Assembly: GCF_003351225.1 (NCBI RefSeq)
Contig: NZ_QQSY01000002.1
Coordinates: forward strand, 819,917-883,916
Direction: 5' to 3'
Source: Dyella solisilvae
GTDB taxonomy: Bacteria; Pseudomonadota; Gammaproteobacteria; Xanthomonadales; Rhodanobacteraceae
Length of the DNA stretch: 64,000 nucleotides
Below are positions 26,442 through 35,944 of this stretch, piece after piece. The position numbers and the translations under genes are program-made. The stretch's first letter is position 1; every line of letters starts with the position of its first letter. Below the pieces are notes generated by a model. The model was not told where the DNA came from, made no database searches, and saw only the letters and a list, made by a program, of their open reading frames with translations.

Positions 26442-27344
26442 CTACACCAGAATCCTGGCCTCGAAGGCGTGAACGAGTAACGGATGGCGGTCGTACTGGT
26501 GGACGATCGGCGCGGCCTGACCATCCTCGTTGAGCAACCGCCCATCGGCCGACAGGGAAAACTGCGATTCGGTCAGGCAGCCCACGGTGGCGATCATGGA
26601 TTGCAGCGGCTGGCACAGCCGGGTCGGCCCCAATTGGCTGCAATGCAGCAGTTTGTTGTGGAAGGCCTGGTCGTAGATGCGCGTTTTCATCTTCTTGAAG
26701 GGGAAGCTCATGGCTTCCTCCAGGATCTGCGCGACATAGGTCTTCACCGAAGCCGCATCGCCCAGGGTCACCCCGGAACACGATATCTGGCAGCCGCCGA
26801 TCCGCTGCAGCATGGCCTCGCCGTAGGCGTCCATGATCCAGTCGCGGTCGAACGGTTCGGTGGCGATGGTCAGCGTGTCGGTTTCCATGCCCACGTGCAG
26901 GCCCGTGCCCAGGTCGCGGAACGGATCGTCCTGGAACACCACGTCACGCACGTCGCTGAGCAGCACGTGGGTATAGCCATCGTGCCTAGCGAGGTAGTCC
27001 TGATAGTGGAAGTAGCGTGTCACGTGCGGCATGCCCTGGAAGCGCAGCATGCGGCGCTTCAGGCCCGGGAACGATTCGGCCGGCATCAGCTCGAACAACC
27101 GCTTGAAGCAGGAGCGCCAGAGCTTGGCGTATTTGCGGATGCCATCGATGACCACCAGGTCCAGGTCGAGCGCCGGCGCACAGGCGTTGACCATGTCGCG
27201 GATCGACGTGCGTTGACCGCTATAGACGAACAACACCAGACGCCCGCGAAAGCCGGTCATGGCCAGGCTCTGCACGAACGGCCGCAGATCCTTGGCGGCA
27301 TAACCACTGGCCATGCCGAGTATCAGGTTGCCTTGCCCCGCCAT
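26442..27344 (-). CDS. Putative GT-A-fold glycosyltransferase of unclear family
   Basis: This 300-residue protein is not a standard GT2. The segment VLLSDVRDVVFQDDPF at the centre looks like a DxD-type nucleotide-sugar site followed by a phenylalanine-rich strand, as in GT-A enzymes with eukaryote-like folds. Other conserved-looking parts are YFHYQDYLARH, CSGVTLGD and YDQAFHNKLLH. No signal peptide or membrane helix is visible. It sits 111 bases upstream of the GT2-ligase operon on the same strand, so a role in the same glycan is likely. Donor and acceptor are unknown. Confidence 0.6.
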   Translation of the reverse strand: MAGQGNLILGMASGYAAKDLRPFVQSLAMTGFRGRLVLFVYSGQRTSIRDMVNACAPALDLDLVVIDGIRKYAKLWRSCFKRLFELMPAESFPGLKRRMLRFQGMPHVTRYFHYQDYLARHDGYTHVLLSDVRDVVFQDDPFRDLGTGLHVGMETDTLTIATEPFDRDWIMDAYGEAMLQRIGGCQISCSGVTLGDAASVKTYVAQILEEAMSFPFKKMKTRIYDQAFHNKLLHCSQLGPTRLCQPLQSMIATVGCLTESQFSLSADGRLLNEDGQAAPIVHQYDRHPLLVHAFEARILV

Positions 27345-27548
27345 TCCTACCCTCCACCCGGTCGCGGCGCATCACGCCCCGACCGGTTTGATCTCTTGTC
27401 CACCAGCGCGCCACCGGGTGCTCTGAAGGTCGCGTGCCCGACCCCGTGCCGGCACAACAGAGGCATATTAGCGAAAGGCGCCCCCACGAAGCGTTACCGG
27501 GAGCTAACAGTCGCGCCGGGCCTGAGCCGCTCCCACTACAATGGCCGG

Positions 27549-28364
27549 ATGCAGACCTTTCCGCTGACCCTCGTGGTCATCACCTACAACGAGGCCCACA
27601 ACATCGCACGCTGCCTGGATAGCGTGCCGTTCGCGGCCGAGAAGCTGGTCATCGACAGCGGCAGCACCGACGACACCATCGCCATTGCCCAGGCCCACGG
27701 GGCCCGGGTGGTGCACCAGGACTGGCTGGGCTTCGGGGCGCAACGCAATTTCGCCACCACCCAGTGCAGTAATGAGTGGATCCTGGCGCTGGACGCCGAC
27801 GAATACCTCTCGCCCGAGCTGGCCGCCGAACTGCTGGAGCGGCTGCCCGCGCTGATGGCCAGCGCCAACTGCGCCGTCATCCTGCGCCGCGCCACCGTCT
27901 ACATGGGCGCGCCGATGCGCTGGTACCTGCCGTCGATGGGCGAGAAGATGGCGCGCCTGTTCCACCGCGACCGCGCCCGCTGGGCCGACGTCCGCGTGCA
28001 CGAATCGCTGCGCTTCGACGGCCCTTCGGTGACGCTGAAGGCGCGCTTCAACCACGAGAACAACCCGAGCCTGCCGCAGAAGCAGCTCAAGGTGCTGCGC
28101 TACGCCGAGCTCAAATGCCGCGACTGGCTGGAGAAGGGCAAGCCGGCGCGCATGTGGCAGACGCCGTTCGTGTTCCTGCTGGCCTTCATCAAGGATTACT
28201 TCTTCCGCCTCGCCTTCCTCGACGGCTGGCGCGGCTTCGTGATCGCCCAGACCGCCGCCTCGTATGCGGCCTACAAGCGCATGCGGTACTACGAGATGCG
28301 CCGCAACCCGGCTTCGCTGGAAATCGCAGCAGACGCCCTGATCCGCCACGGCATCGATCGATGA
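27549..28364 (+). CDS. Glycosyltransferase family 2, WaaE/KdtX-like LPS core enzyme
   Basis: The 271-residue enzyme has the WaaE-type N-terminus TLVVITYNEAHNIARCLDS. SGSTDDT, GFGAQRNFA and the metal site LALDADEYLS follow, and the C-terminal half is rich in aromatic residues (PFVFLLAFIKDYFFRLAFLDGWRG would lie along the membrane). In enterobacteria WaaE adds the first hexose to heptose I of the inner core. It is divergent from the putative glycosyltransferase at 26442 and overlaps the next gene by ATGA. A lipid A/core role is likely, but the exact acceptor differs among families. Confidence 0.88.
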   Translation: MQTFPLTLVVITYNEAHNIARCLDSVPFAAEKLVIDSGSTDDTIAIAQAHGARVVHQDWLGFGAQRNFATTQCSNEWILALDADEYLSPELAAELLERLPALMASANCAVILRRATVYMGAPMRWYLPSMGEKMARLFHRDRARWADVRVHESLRFDGPSVTLKARFNHENNPSLPQKQLKVLRYAELKCRDWLEKGKPARMWQTPFVFLLAFIKDYFFRLAFLDGWRGFVIAQTAASYAAYKRMRYYEMRRNPASLEIAADALIRHGIDR

Positions 28365-29389
28365 GCAAACAGCACTACCTTTTATATGGCTCCGAACGTT
28401 ACGCGCTGGCCATCCTGCGCCCGGTGCAGGAAGCGATCCGCGCCCGTGGCGACGAGGCCGCGTGGTTCTTCGACGGCCCCGGCGCGGAGGACCTTGTGGA
28501 AGGCGAGCGCCTGCTCACCGTGCAGGAGGTGCGCGCGTGGAAACCGCGCGCGGTGATCACTTCCAGCAATGCCGTGCCGCACTTCTTCCCTGGCGTGAAG
28601 GTGGAGACCTTCCACGGTTTCGACGCCGGCAAGCCGCGGCACGTCTACGTGCGCGGCTTCTTCGACCTGTACTGCACGACCGGTCCCCGCGATACGGCGA
28701 AGTTCAAGGAAATCGCCGACCGCACGGGACACTTTTCGGTGGTGGAAACGGGCTTTCCCAAGCTCGATCCCTTCATGAAGCAGATCACCGGCCCGCTGCC
28801 GCCGGTGCGCCAGCCGCCTGTGATCCTCTACCACTCGACCTTTTCGCCCTCATGGAGCGCAGCCGAGACCCTGTACGAGGAAGTGAAGCGCCTCTCACGC
28901 GACGGCCGCTGGCGCTGGATCGTCACCTTCCATCCGAAGATGAACCCGGAGACGACGGCCAAGTACAAGGCGCTGCAGAACGAGTACCTGACGTTCGCCG
29001 AGAACGACAACATCCTCGAGCTGTTCCCGCAGGTGGACATGATGTGCTCGGATACCTCGTCCGCGCTCAATGAGTTCCTGCTCACCGGCAAGCCGGTGGT
29101 GACCTTCAAGAACCGCCGCCCGGGCCCGCAGCTGATCGACATCGACCAGGCGGCGCAGTTCGAGCCGGCGGTCGAGCGCGCGTTGTCGCGCCCGCCGGAG
29201 CTGATGCAGGCGATCCGCGAATACGGCGACGCCATCCATCCCTACCGTGACGGGCTGTCGAGCGAACGCATCCTCCAGGCGATCGATGGCTTCATCGCCG
29301 CCGGCGGCCGCAACCGGCGCCGCAAACCGTGGAACCTGTGGCGGAAGCTGAAGATCCGCCGACGCATCGGTTACTGGGGTCCGGCCTGA
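28361..29389 (+). CDS. CDP-glycerol glycerophosphotransferase family protein
   Basis: The 342-residue protein matches the pattern of the TagB/TagF-like superfamily. It has an N-terminal Rossmann part with ITSSNAVPHFFPG and ETFHGFDAGKPRH, and a C-terminal nucleotide site with YHSTFSPSWS, TFHPKMNPET and MCSDTSSALNEFLLTGKPVVTF. The His in HGFDAG and His/Ser in the C-terminal half are positions used by the teichoic acid enzymes. In a Gram-negative LPS locus it may transfer a phospho-polyol or act as an atypical sugar transferase. The highly basic tail could contact the membrane. It overlaps the WaaE-like gene by four bases. Confidence 0.82.
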   Translation: MSKQHYLLYGSERYALAILRPVQEAIRARGDEAAWFFDGPGAEDLVEGERLLTVQEVRAWKPRAVITSSNAVPHFFPGVKVETFHGFDAGKPRHVYVRGFFDLYCTTGPRDTAKFKEIADRTGHFSVVETGFPKLDPFMKQITGPLPPVRQPPVILYHSTFSPSWSAAETLYEEVKRLSRDGRWRWIVTFHPKMNPETTAKYKALQNEYLTFAENDNILELFPQVDMMCSDTSSALNEFLLTGKPVVTFKNRRPGPQLIDIDQAAQFEPAVERALSRPPELMQAIREYGDAIHPYRDGLSSERILQAIDGFIAAGGRNRRRKPWNLWRKLKIRRRIGYWGPA

Positions 29390-29430
29390 CTCTGACAGAC
29401 GGCGAGCCAGGCGGAGCCCAACGGAGTAAC

Positions 29431-29547
29431 CCTTCTCCCACCGGGAGAAGGCGCCGGCAGGCGGATGAGGGTTCGAGCGAAGCGAAGCGCGAAAGTCCGC
29501 GCAAGCCCCGCACCCTCTCCCCAACCCCTCTCCCAGGGGGAGAGGGG
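29431..29547. repeat. Two palindromes of the GGGAGAGGG repeat family
   Basis: Hairpins 29431-29451 (9-bp stem) and 29525-29547 (10-bp stem) sit in the 252-base gap before the second GT39 gene. They resemble the pair at 10061-10191. The gap holds no other recognisable feature except the GTG start context of the next gene. Confidence 0.7.
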
Positions 29548-29641
29548 CTATCGACGGGCACGGTTCGAATGCGAGCCAGTCCTCCAAACCGCCTTCACCT
29601 GCTCGGGATAGAATCGTCTCCAGCTCACTGAGAAGACCGCC

Positions 29642-31348
29642 GTGGCATCCAGCAGCTACAGCCGCTCCGAACACCTCCGTTCACTCTGGCCATGGTTGCC
29701 ACTGTGGGCGCTGGTGGCGCTGCTGGCGATCTTCTCGCACGGGCCCATGCCGCTTTACTCCACGCGCACGCTGGCGGTGGCATGGGAGATGTGGAACCAC
29801 CACCACTGGCTGGTGCCGCACATCAACGGCGTCCCCTACAGCGACAAGGTGCCGCTGCTGTTCTGGATGATCCATGCCGGCTGGGCCGTGTTCGGCGTCA
29901 ACGACATCTGGCCGCGCGTGCTGGAGGTGATCTTCGGCGGCACCCAGCTGGTGCTGGTGTCGTTGCTGGCGCAGCGGCTTTTCCCCAGCCGCCCATGGGT
30001 GGCCAAGGGCGCGCCTTGGATCCTGCTGGCGCTGGGTTATGCCTTCCTGTTCGGCCTGCAGGTCATGTACGAGGTGCTGCTGGCGGTCTGGGTGCTGGCG
30101 GCGCTGCTGTGCCTGACGCCGAAGGCGGACCGGGCCGAACCGCGCTGGCTGCTGTTCGGGCTGTGCGTGGGCGCCGGCCTGCTGACCAAGGGACCGGTGA
30201 TGTTGCTGCACGTGGTCTTCCCCTGGCTGCTGGGCCCGCTGTGGAACGACTGGGCGCGCGAACAGCGCGCCCGCTGGTACGGCCGCGGTGTGCTGGCGCT
30301 GTTGCTGGGCGGGGCGATCCTGCTGGCCTGGGCGCTGCCGGCCGGCTTCAGCGGCGGCGAGGCGTATCGCCAGCGGCTGTTCTTCACCCAGACAGCCGGA
30401 CGGGTGGTCGATGCGTTCGACCATGCCCGCCCGTTCTGGTGGTACCTGCCGATGATTCCGCCGCTGCTGTTCCCGTTCAGCGGCTGGCCGCGCGCCTGGG
30501 CGGCGCTGATCACCCTGCGCCGCCCGCTGGATGCGGGCATCCGCTTCACCCTGTGCTGGCTGCTGCCGGTGATGCTGGCGCTCTCCTTCATCAGCGGCAA
30601 GCAGCTGTACTACCCGCTGCCCGAGTACGCTGGCGCCGCGTTGCTGATCGCCGGCGCGGTGGCGGTGTTGCGCGAGAAGCGCCCGGAGCTGGACGCCAAT
30701 CCCTGGCTGGGCACCTGGCCGCTGGGCGTGGGCGGCATCCTGTTCGGCGTGCTCCTGTTTCTGCTGCCCACGCTGGTGGCGAGCAACGTGCTGCGCGGCG
30801 AGTGGTTCGACACCACCCAGCAATACAGCCGTTTCTTCAGCGTGCTGTTCGTGCTGCTTGGCGCGCTGCTGCTGCTGCGCGGGCGCGGCGAGATGCGCCG
30901 GCTGGCGTTCGCCGGCCTGGTCGGCACGCTGGCGCTCAACACCCTGTTCACCCTCACCATGTGGCAGAACTTCGACCTGCGTCCTTCGGCCCAACTGCTC
31001 GGCGCCGCCGACGCCGAGCACCGCGCGATCGCCATCCTGGGCAACTACGAGGGCCAGTTCCATTTCGCCGGCCGCATCCAGAATCCGCTAGAACGGATCA
31101 ACGAAGGCGCGTCGCTGCAGGCCTTCGCCCAGCAGCACCCGAACGGCCTGGTGGTGGAGCACCCCGAGCAGCTGAGCAGCGAGGCCTTGCGCTACGCCCT
31201 GCTGGTGCAGCCGTTCCGGTCGAACTGGGTGGTGATCTGGCCTGCCCAGTCGCTGGCGGACCTGCGCGCCGGCCGCGTGCCGCCGGAACCGGCGCACCCG
31301 ACCCGCGTCTATCAGGTGGACGAGTGGCGCTTCCGCGCCCTGCAGTGA
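29642..31348 (+). CDS. ArnT-like glycosyltransferase family 39 paralogue lacking the DE motif
   Basis: The 568-residue polytopic protein resembles the GT39 at 20545, including the loop motif YSDKVPLLFWM (in the other, YSDKPPMLFWL). The segment aligned to the acidic DEPR motif (39-42 in both) reads YSTR here, so neither Asp nor Glu is present. In PMT/ArnT enzymes this loop acidic residue is thought to be the catalytic base. The rest, with about 12 hydrophobic segments and a C-terminal soluble part, appears intact. It starts with GTG at 29642 and overlaps the TPR gene by one base. It may be a divergent or inactive relative. Confidence 0.82.
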   Translation: MASSSYSRSEHLRSLWPWLPLWALVALLAIFSHGPMPLYSTRTLAVAWEMWNHHHWLVPHINGVPYSDKVPLLFWMIHAGWAVFGVNDIWPRVLEVIFGGTQLVLVSLLAQRLFPSRPWVAKGAPWILLALGYAFLFGLQVMYEVLLAVWVLAALLCLTPKADRAEPRWLLFGLCVGAGLLTKGPVMLLHVVFPWLLGPLWNDWAREQRARWYGRGVLALLLGGAILLAWALPAGFSGGEAYRQRLFFTQTAGRVVDAFDHARPFWWYLPMIPPLLFPFSGWPRAWAALITLRRPLDAGIRFTLCWLLPVMLALSFISGKQLYYPLPEYAGAALLIAGAVAVLREKRPELDANPWLGTWPLGVGGILFGVLLFLLPTLVASNVLRGEWFDTTQQYSRFFSVLFVLLGALLLLRGRGEMRRLAFAGLVGTLALNTLFTLTMWQNFDLRPSAQLLGAADAEHRAIAILGNYEGQFHFAGRIQNPLERINEGASLQAFAQQHPNGLVVEHPEQLSSEALRYALLVQPFRSNWVVIWPAQSLADLRAGRVPPEPAHPTRVYQVDEWRFRALQ

Positions 31349-31671
31349 TGAACCAGACCCTGATCGCCAACCTGCGCGCGCAGTGCGGTGGTCCCCGCGA
31401 CGGGGCGCTGCTGCGCTTCTCGCTGGGCAACGCACTGCTGTCTGCCGGCGATGCCGCTGACGCGGTGTCCGAACTTCGCCAGGCGCTCCGCTTCGACCCG
31501 AACTACTCCGCCGCCTGGAAGCTGCTCGGCAAGGCCTGCCTGGCGCAGGACGACAAGGCCGGCGCCACCGAGGCGTGGCGGCAAGGAATCGCCGTGGCGC
31601 AGGCGCGGGGGGACAAGCAGGCGGAGAAGGAGATGACCGTGTTCCTGCGGCGGCTCGAGAAACAGGAGTGA
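31348..31671 (+). CDS. Small tetratricopeptide-repeat protein
   Basis: The 107-residue soluble protein contains about two TPR units. One is LLRFSLGNALLSAGDAADAV followed by ELRQALRFDPNYSAAWKLLG, and the second is KACLAQDDKAGATEAWRQGI. TPRs mediate protein-protein contacts. It overlaps the GT39 stop by one base (TGATG), so it is translated with that membrane enzyme and may be a cytoplasmic partner of the LPS core machinery. No catalytic motif is visible. Confidence 0.8.
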   Translation: MNQTLIANLRAQCGGPRDGALLRFSLGNALLSAGDAADAVSELRQALRFDPNYSAAWKLLGKACLAQDDKAGATEAWRQGIAVAQARGDKQAEKEMTVFLRRLEKQE

Positions 31672-31741
31672 GTCGAGAGGAGTGAGAAGTGAGAGAAAGG
31701 CAGCCCGGCTCTCTCTCACTTTTCACTCCTCTTCACTCGCT
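31666..31741. repeat. Long imperfect palindrome between convergent genes
   Basis: The left arm (31666-31696) and right arm (31711-31741) are inverted copies of a GAGGAGTGAGAAGTGAGAGA-like unit, 19 of 20 matching over the core. The loop is about 14 bases. It overlaps the end of the TPR gene and reaches the stop of the acyltransferase gene, where it may serve as a two-way terminator. A related single arm lies at 19130-19147. Confidence 0.7.
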
Positions 31742-31742
31742 T

Positions 31743-32624
31743 CTAGTCGTACGGACTGCGCCAGGTATCCGAGGTGTAGCGCTTGTAGTGCCACTGGTAC
31801 TGCGCGAAGGCCAGCTCGACGCACGTTTCCACGCCCCGGTTGAGGGCCGGACACGCGACCGACAGGTCCGCCTCGGCGAGTCCTTCGGGAGCGGGCAGCA
31901 GATGGATGCGATAACCCTCGCCGCGCGGCAGGCGCTCGGCGAAGGCGAACAGCACGGTCGCTCCCGTGCGCGCCGCCAGCCGAGGCAGCAGCACCATGGT
32001 CAGCGCGCCGCGCCCGAAGAACGGCGCGACCTCGCCTTCGCCGGCGCGCGGTTTCTGGTCGGGCAGGATGCCCACGGTGCCGCCGGCCGCCAGCCGCTTG
32101 TACAACGTGCGCACGCCGGCGCCCTCGGCGCGAACCTGCTCCGGCGCCAGCGCGCCGCGCACTTTGCGCAGTAGCCCTTCCACCGCGGCGATGCGCGGCG
32201 GGCGATACAGGATCGCCATCGGCGTCTTGCGGCACAGCCAGTAGTTGAGCAACTCCCAGCAGCCCAGGTGCGGGGCGGCGATGATCACGCCCTTGCCCGA
32301 GGCCAACGCCGCGTCGAACAGCGCCTCGCCACGCACCTCGCGCACCAGTTCCAGCGCCCGCTCGGGATCGATGCCCCAGATGCCCGCGATCTCGGTGGCG
32401 GACTTGCCGCTTTCCATCATCACTTCGCGCAGCAGCGCGGCGTGGGCGTCCGGGTCCAGTCCGGGCCGGGCGATCGCCAGGTTCACCGAGGTGGTGTGCA
32501 CGGCGCGGCTGCGCAGCAGCATCGAGAGACGGCCAATGCCTGCGCCGATGCCGTGCAGCGTGCGCAACGGCAGCTTTCCGAACAGGCGCAGGAGGAGATA
32601 GATGAGATAGATGTCGAATCGCAT
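31743..32624 (-). CDS. LpxL/HtrB-type lipid A acyltransferase family protein
   Basis: The 293-residue inner-membrane protein belongs to the lysophospholipid/lauroyl acyltransferase family that adds secondary acyl chains to Kdo-lipid A. It has an N-terminal hydrophobic anchor (about 5-20) and the family HX4E motif in APHLGCWE. Further segments typical of LpxL are GTVGILPDQKP and FFGRGALTM. It faces the convergent TPR gene and completes the envelope-glycan region. Which lipid A position and acyl chain length it uses is unclear, and an ornithine-lipid or other acyltransferase role is possible but less likely. Confidence 0.88.
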   Translation of the reverse strand: MRFDIYLIYLLLRLFGKLPLRTLHGIGAGIGRLSMLLRSRAVHTTSVNLAIARPGLDPDAHAALLREVMMESGKSATEIAGIWGIDPERALELVREVRGEALFDAALASGKGVIIAAPHLGCWELLNYWLCRKTPMAILYRPPRIAAVEGLLRKVRGALAPEQVRAEGAGVRTLYKRLAAGGTVGILPDQKPRAGEGEVAPFFGRGALTMVLLPRLAARTGATVLFAFAERLPRGEGYRIHLLPAPEGLAEADLSVACPALNRGVETCVELAFAQYQWHYKRYTSDTWRSPYD

Positions 32625-32808
32625 GGGCGACGCAGTGTACCCGTCCCCGCCATCCGTTCACGGGTCAGCGACATCGCGTCGGCCACGTTGGAATGGCGGA
32701 GGGCTCCCTGCCGATGCACGGGGAACCCGGGAACCGACCCTGCGAGGCTACCGTCCGAAACGTGCCACCCCTTAAGCTGCGCTACCGCCGCCCACCATCC
32801 AACACTGC

Positions 32809-33249
32809 ATGATTGCACTCATCCAGCGTGTCCTGTCCGCGCGCGTCGACGTCGACAACGAAACCGTGGGGGCGATCGGGCCCGGCCTGCTGGCGCTGGT
32901 GGCGGTGCAGCCCGGCGACGACGAGCCGCGCACCAAGCGCATGCTCGAGCGTCTGCTCGGCTATCGCGTGTTCGCCGACGAACAGGGCCGGATGAACCGC
33001 AGCCTGGCCGACACCGGCGGCGAGCTGCTGCTGGTCAGCCAGTTCACCCTGGCCGCCGACACCCGCTCGGGCATGCGCCCGAGTTTCACCAGCGCGGCCA
33101 CGCCCGAGGAAGGCCGTCGCTGGTTCGAGCGACTGGTGGAGTTGGCCCGATCGGCGCACCCCAGGGTGGAAATTGGCCGGTTCGGCGCCCATATGGAGGT
33201 GCATCTGGTCAACGACGGCCCGGTCACCTTCTGGCTGGAGACCCCATGA
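32809..33249 (+). CDS. dtd: D-aminoacyl-tRNA deacylase
   Basis: Dtd hydrolyses D-aminoacyl-tRNAs (and glycyl-tRNA(Ala)), guarding translation against mischarged tRNA. The 146-residue cytoplasmic protein has the two signature motifs [12 protein letters not shown] and [10 protein letters not shown], which contain the catalytic SQxxL and the Gly-cisPro-type region. Length and N-terminus [15 protein letters not shown] match the family closely. It lies upstream of rpoD in the same direction, with a rpoD promoter in the gap, so the two need not be co-regulated. Confidence 0.97.
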   Translation: MIALIQRVLSARVDVDNETVGAIGPGLLALVAVQPGDDEPRTKRMLERLLGYRVFADEQGRMNRSLADTGGELLLVSQFTLAADTRSGMRPSFTSAATPEEGRRWFERLVELARSAHPRVEIGRFGAHMEVHLVNDGPVTFWLETP

Positions 33250-33356
33250 CCATCTTCGCTACGACGCGCAACGAACTCCCAGCACAAAATCTTCGGAAAA
33301 TGCCGATTTGGCGCGATTTTTGCGTACCGGCGTTTCCGAATTTCTTCCTTGAAAAC

Positions 33357-33385
33357 TGGTCAAAAAAGCATCACATCGGTATACT
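33357..33385 (+). promoter_or_regulatory. Candidate promoter of rpoD
   Basis: TATACT at 33380-33385 is a good -10 element. TGGTCA at 33357-33362 fits as a weak -35 with a 17-base spacer. The AT-rich surroundings (about 33290-33385) contrast with neighbouring DNA. The rpoD ATG is at 33415. Confidence 0.45.
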
Positions 33386-33414
33386 GATCGGTTCCGGCAT
33401 AAGCGGCGGCAGGT

Positions 33415-35274
<1,860 letters not shown>

Positions 35275-35300
35275 GCATCACGCTGATGCAAGTACAAAAG

Positions 35301-35325
35301 GCCCCGCGAAAGCGGGGCTTTTTGT
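35301..35325 (+). terminator. Rho-independent terminator of rpoD
   Basis: A perfect 7-bp stem (GCCCCGC at 35301-35307 with GCGGGGC at 35312-35318) and a GAAA tetraloop are followed by TTTTTGTT. It lies 27 bases after the rpoD stop. Confidence 0.9.
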
Positions 35326-35478
35326 TGGGCGAACCTTTCTCTCCAGGAACGCACGCCGTGCGCGAACAGCCTGCTGAGCGACCAAGGCAAGCCCGGTAGC
35401 GAGCAGTCAACTTGGACCGGATACCAAGCAACCGCCAGCGGTCGCGCACAGGGCGCCCCCCGCATCGCGGCGACGGCG

Positions 35479-35850
35479 TCAGCCCATGTCGTAGAAGAAC
35501 TGCTCGGAGACGACCTTGTCGTCCTTCACGTGGTACACGCAGACCTCACTCAGGTTGACGCGGCCATGCTCCTTCATGGTCACGTCCATGGTCATCACGA
35601 TGCTGAACCAGTTGCCGGCGACGAGGGGATCACTCACCTCGATGCTATGGACCTCCGCCACGCTCGCCTGGAAACGCTTGCCCTTCTCCAGGATCGCATC
35701 CAGGCCCTGCACGTTGCCGAGCGGCCCATTGGCGGCGGCTTCGGGCTCGATGCTGGCCGCGTCCTTGGCGAACAACTCGTGTTGCGCTTCCTCGAATCGG
35801 CCATGGCGGCACATGGCCACCAGGCGCTTGGCGACGGTTTCGGTGCTCAT
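35479..35850 (-). CDS. NTF2-like (SnoaL-type) domain protein
   Basis: The 123-residue protein has the cone-shaped alpha+beta pattern of the SnoaL/NTF2-like superfamily. It opens with an N-terminal helical segment ETVAKRLVAMCRHGRFEEA, then strands including VSDPLVAGNWFSIVMTMDVTM and EVCVYHVKDDKVVSEQFFY. Members range from polyketide cyclases to ligand-binding or stress proteins, and no catalytic residues can be assigned here. I start at the Met at 35850 rather than a longer proline-rich extension. It is downstream of the S10 peptidase gene on the same strand, with a 94-base gap. Confidence 0.75.
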   Translation of the reverse strand: MSTETVAKRLVAMCRHGRFEEAQHELFAKDAASIEPEAAANGPLGNVQGLDAILEKGKRFQASVAEVHSIEVSDPLVAGNWFSIVMTMDVTMKEHGRVNLSEVCVYHVKDDKVVSEQFFYDMG

Positions 35851-35944
35851 GGGTGGGACTCCTGCAGGCGGGACTCCCAACGCTAGCGCCGCGCGCCGCA
35901 GACCGGCGTGAAGGCGCGGCGGCGGCCCGCCGCGCCAGGCTTGC

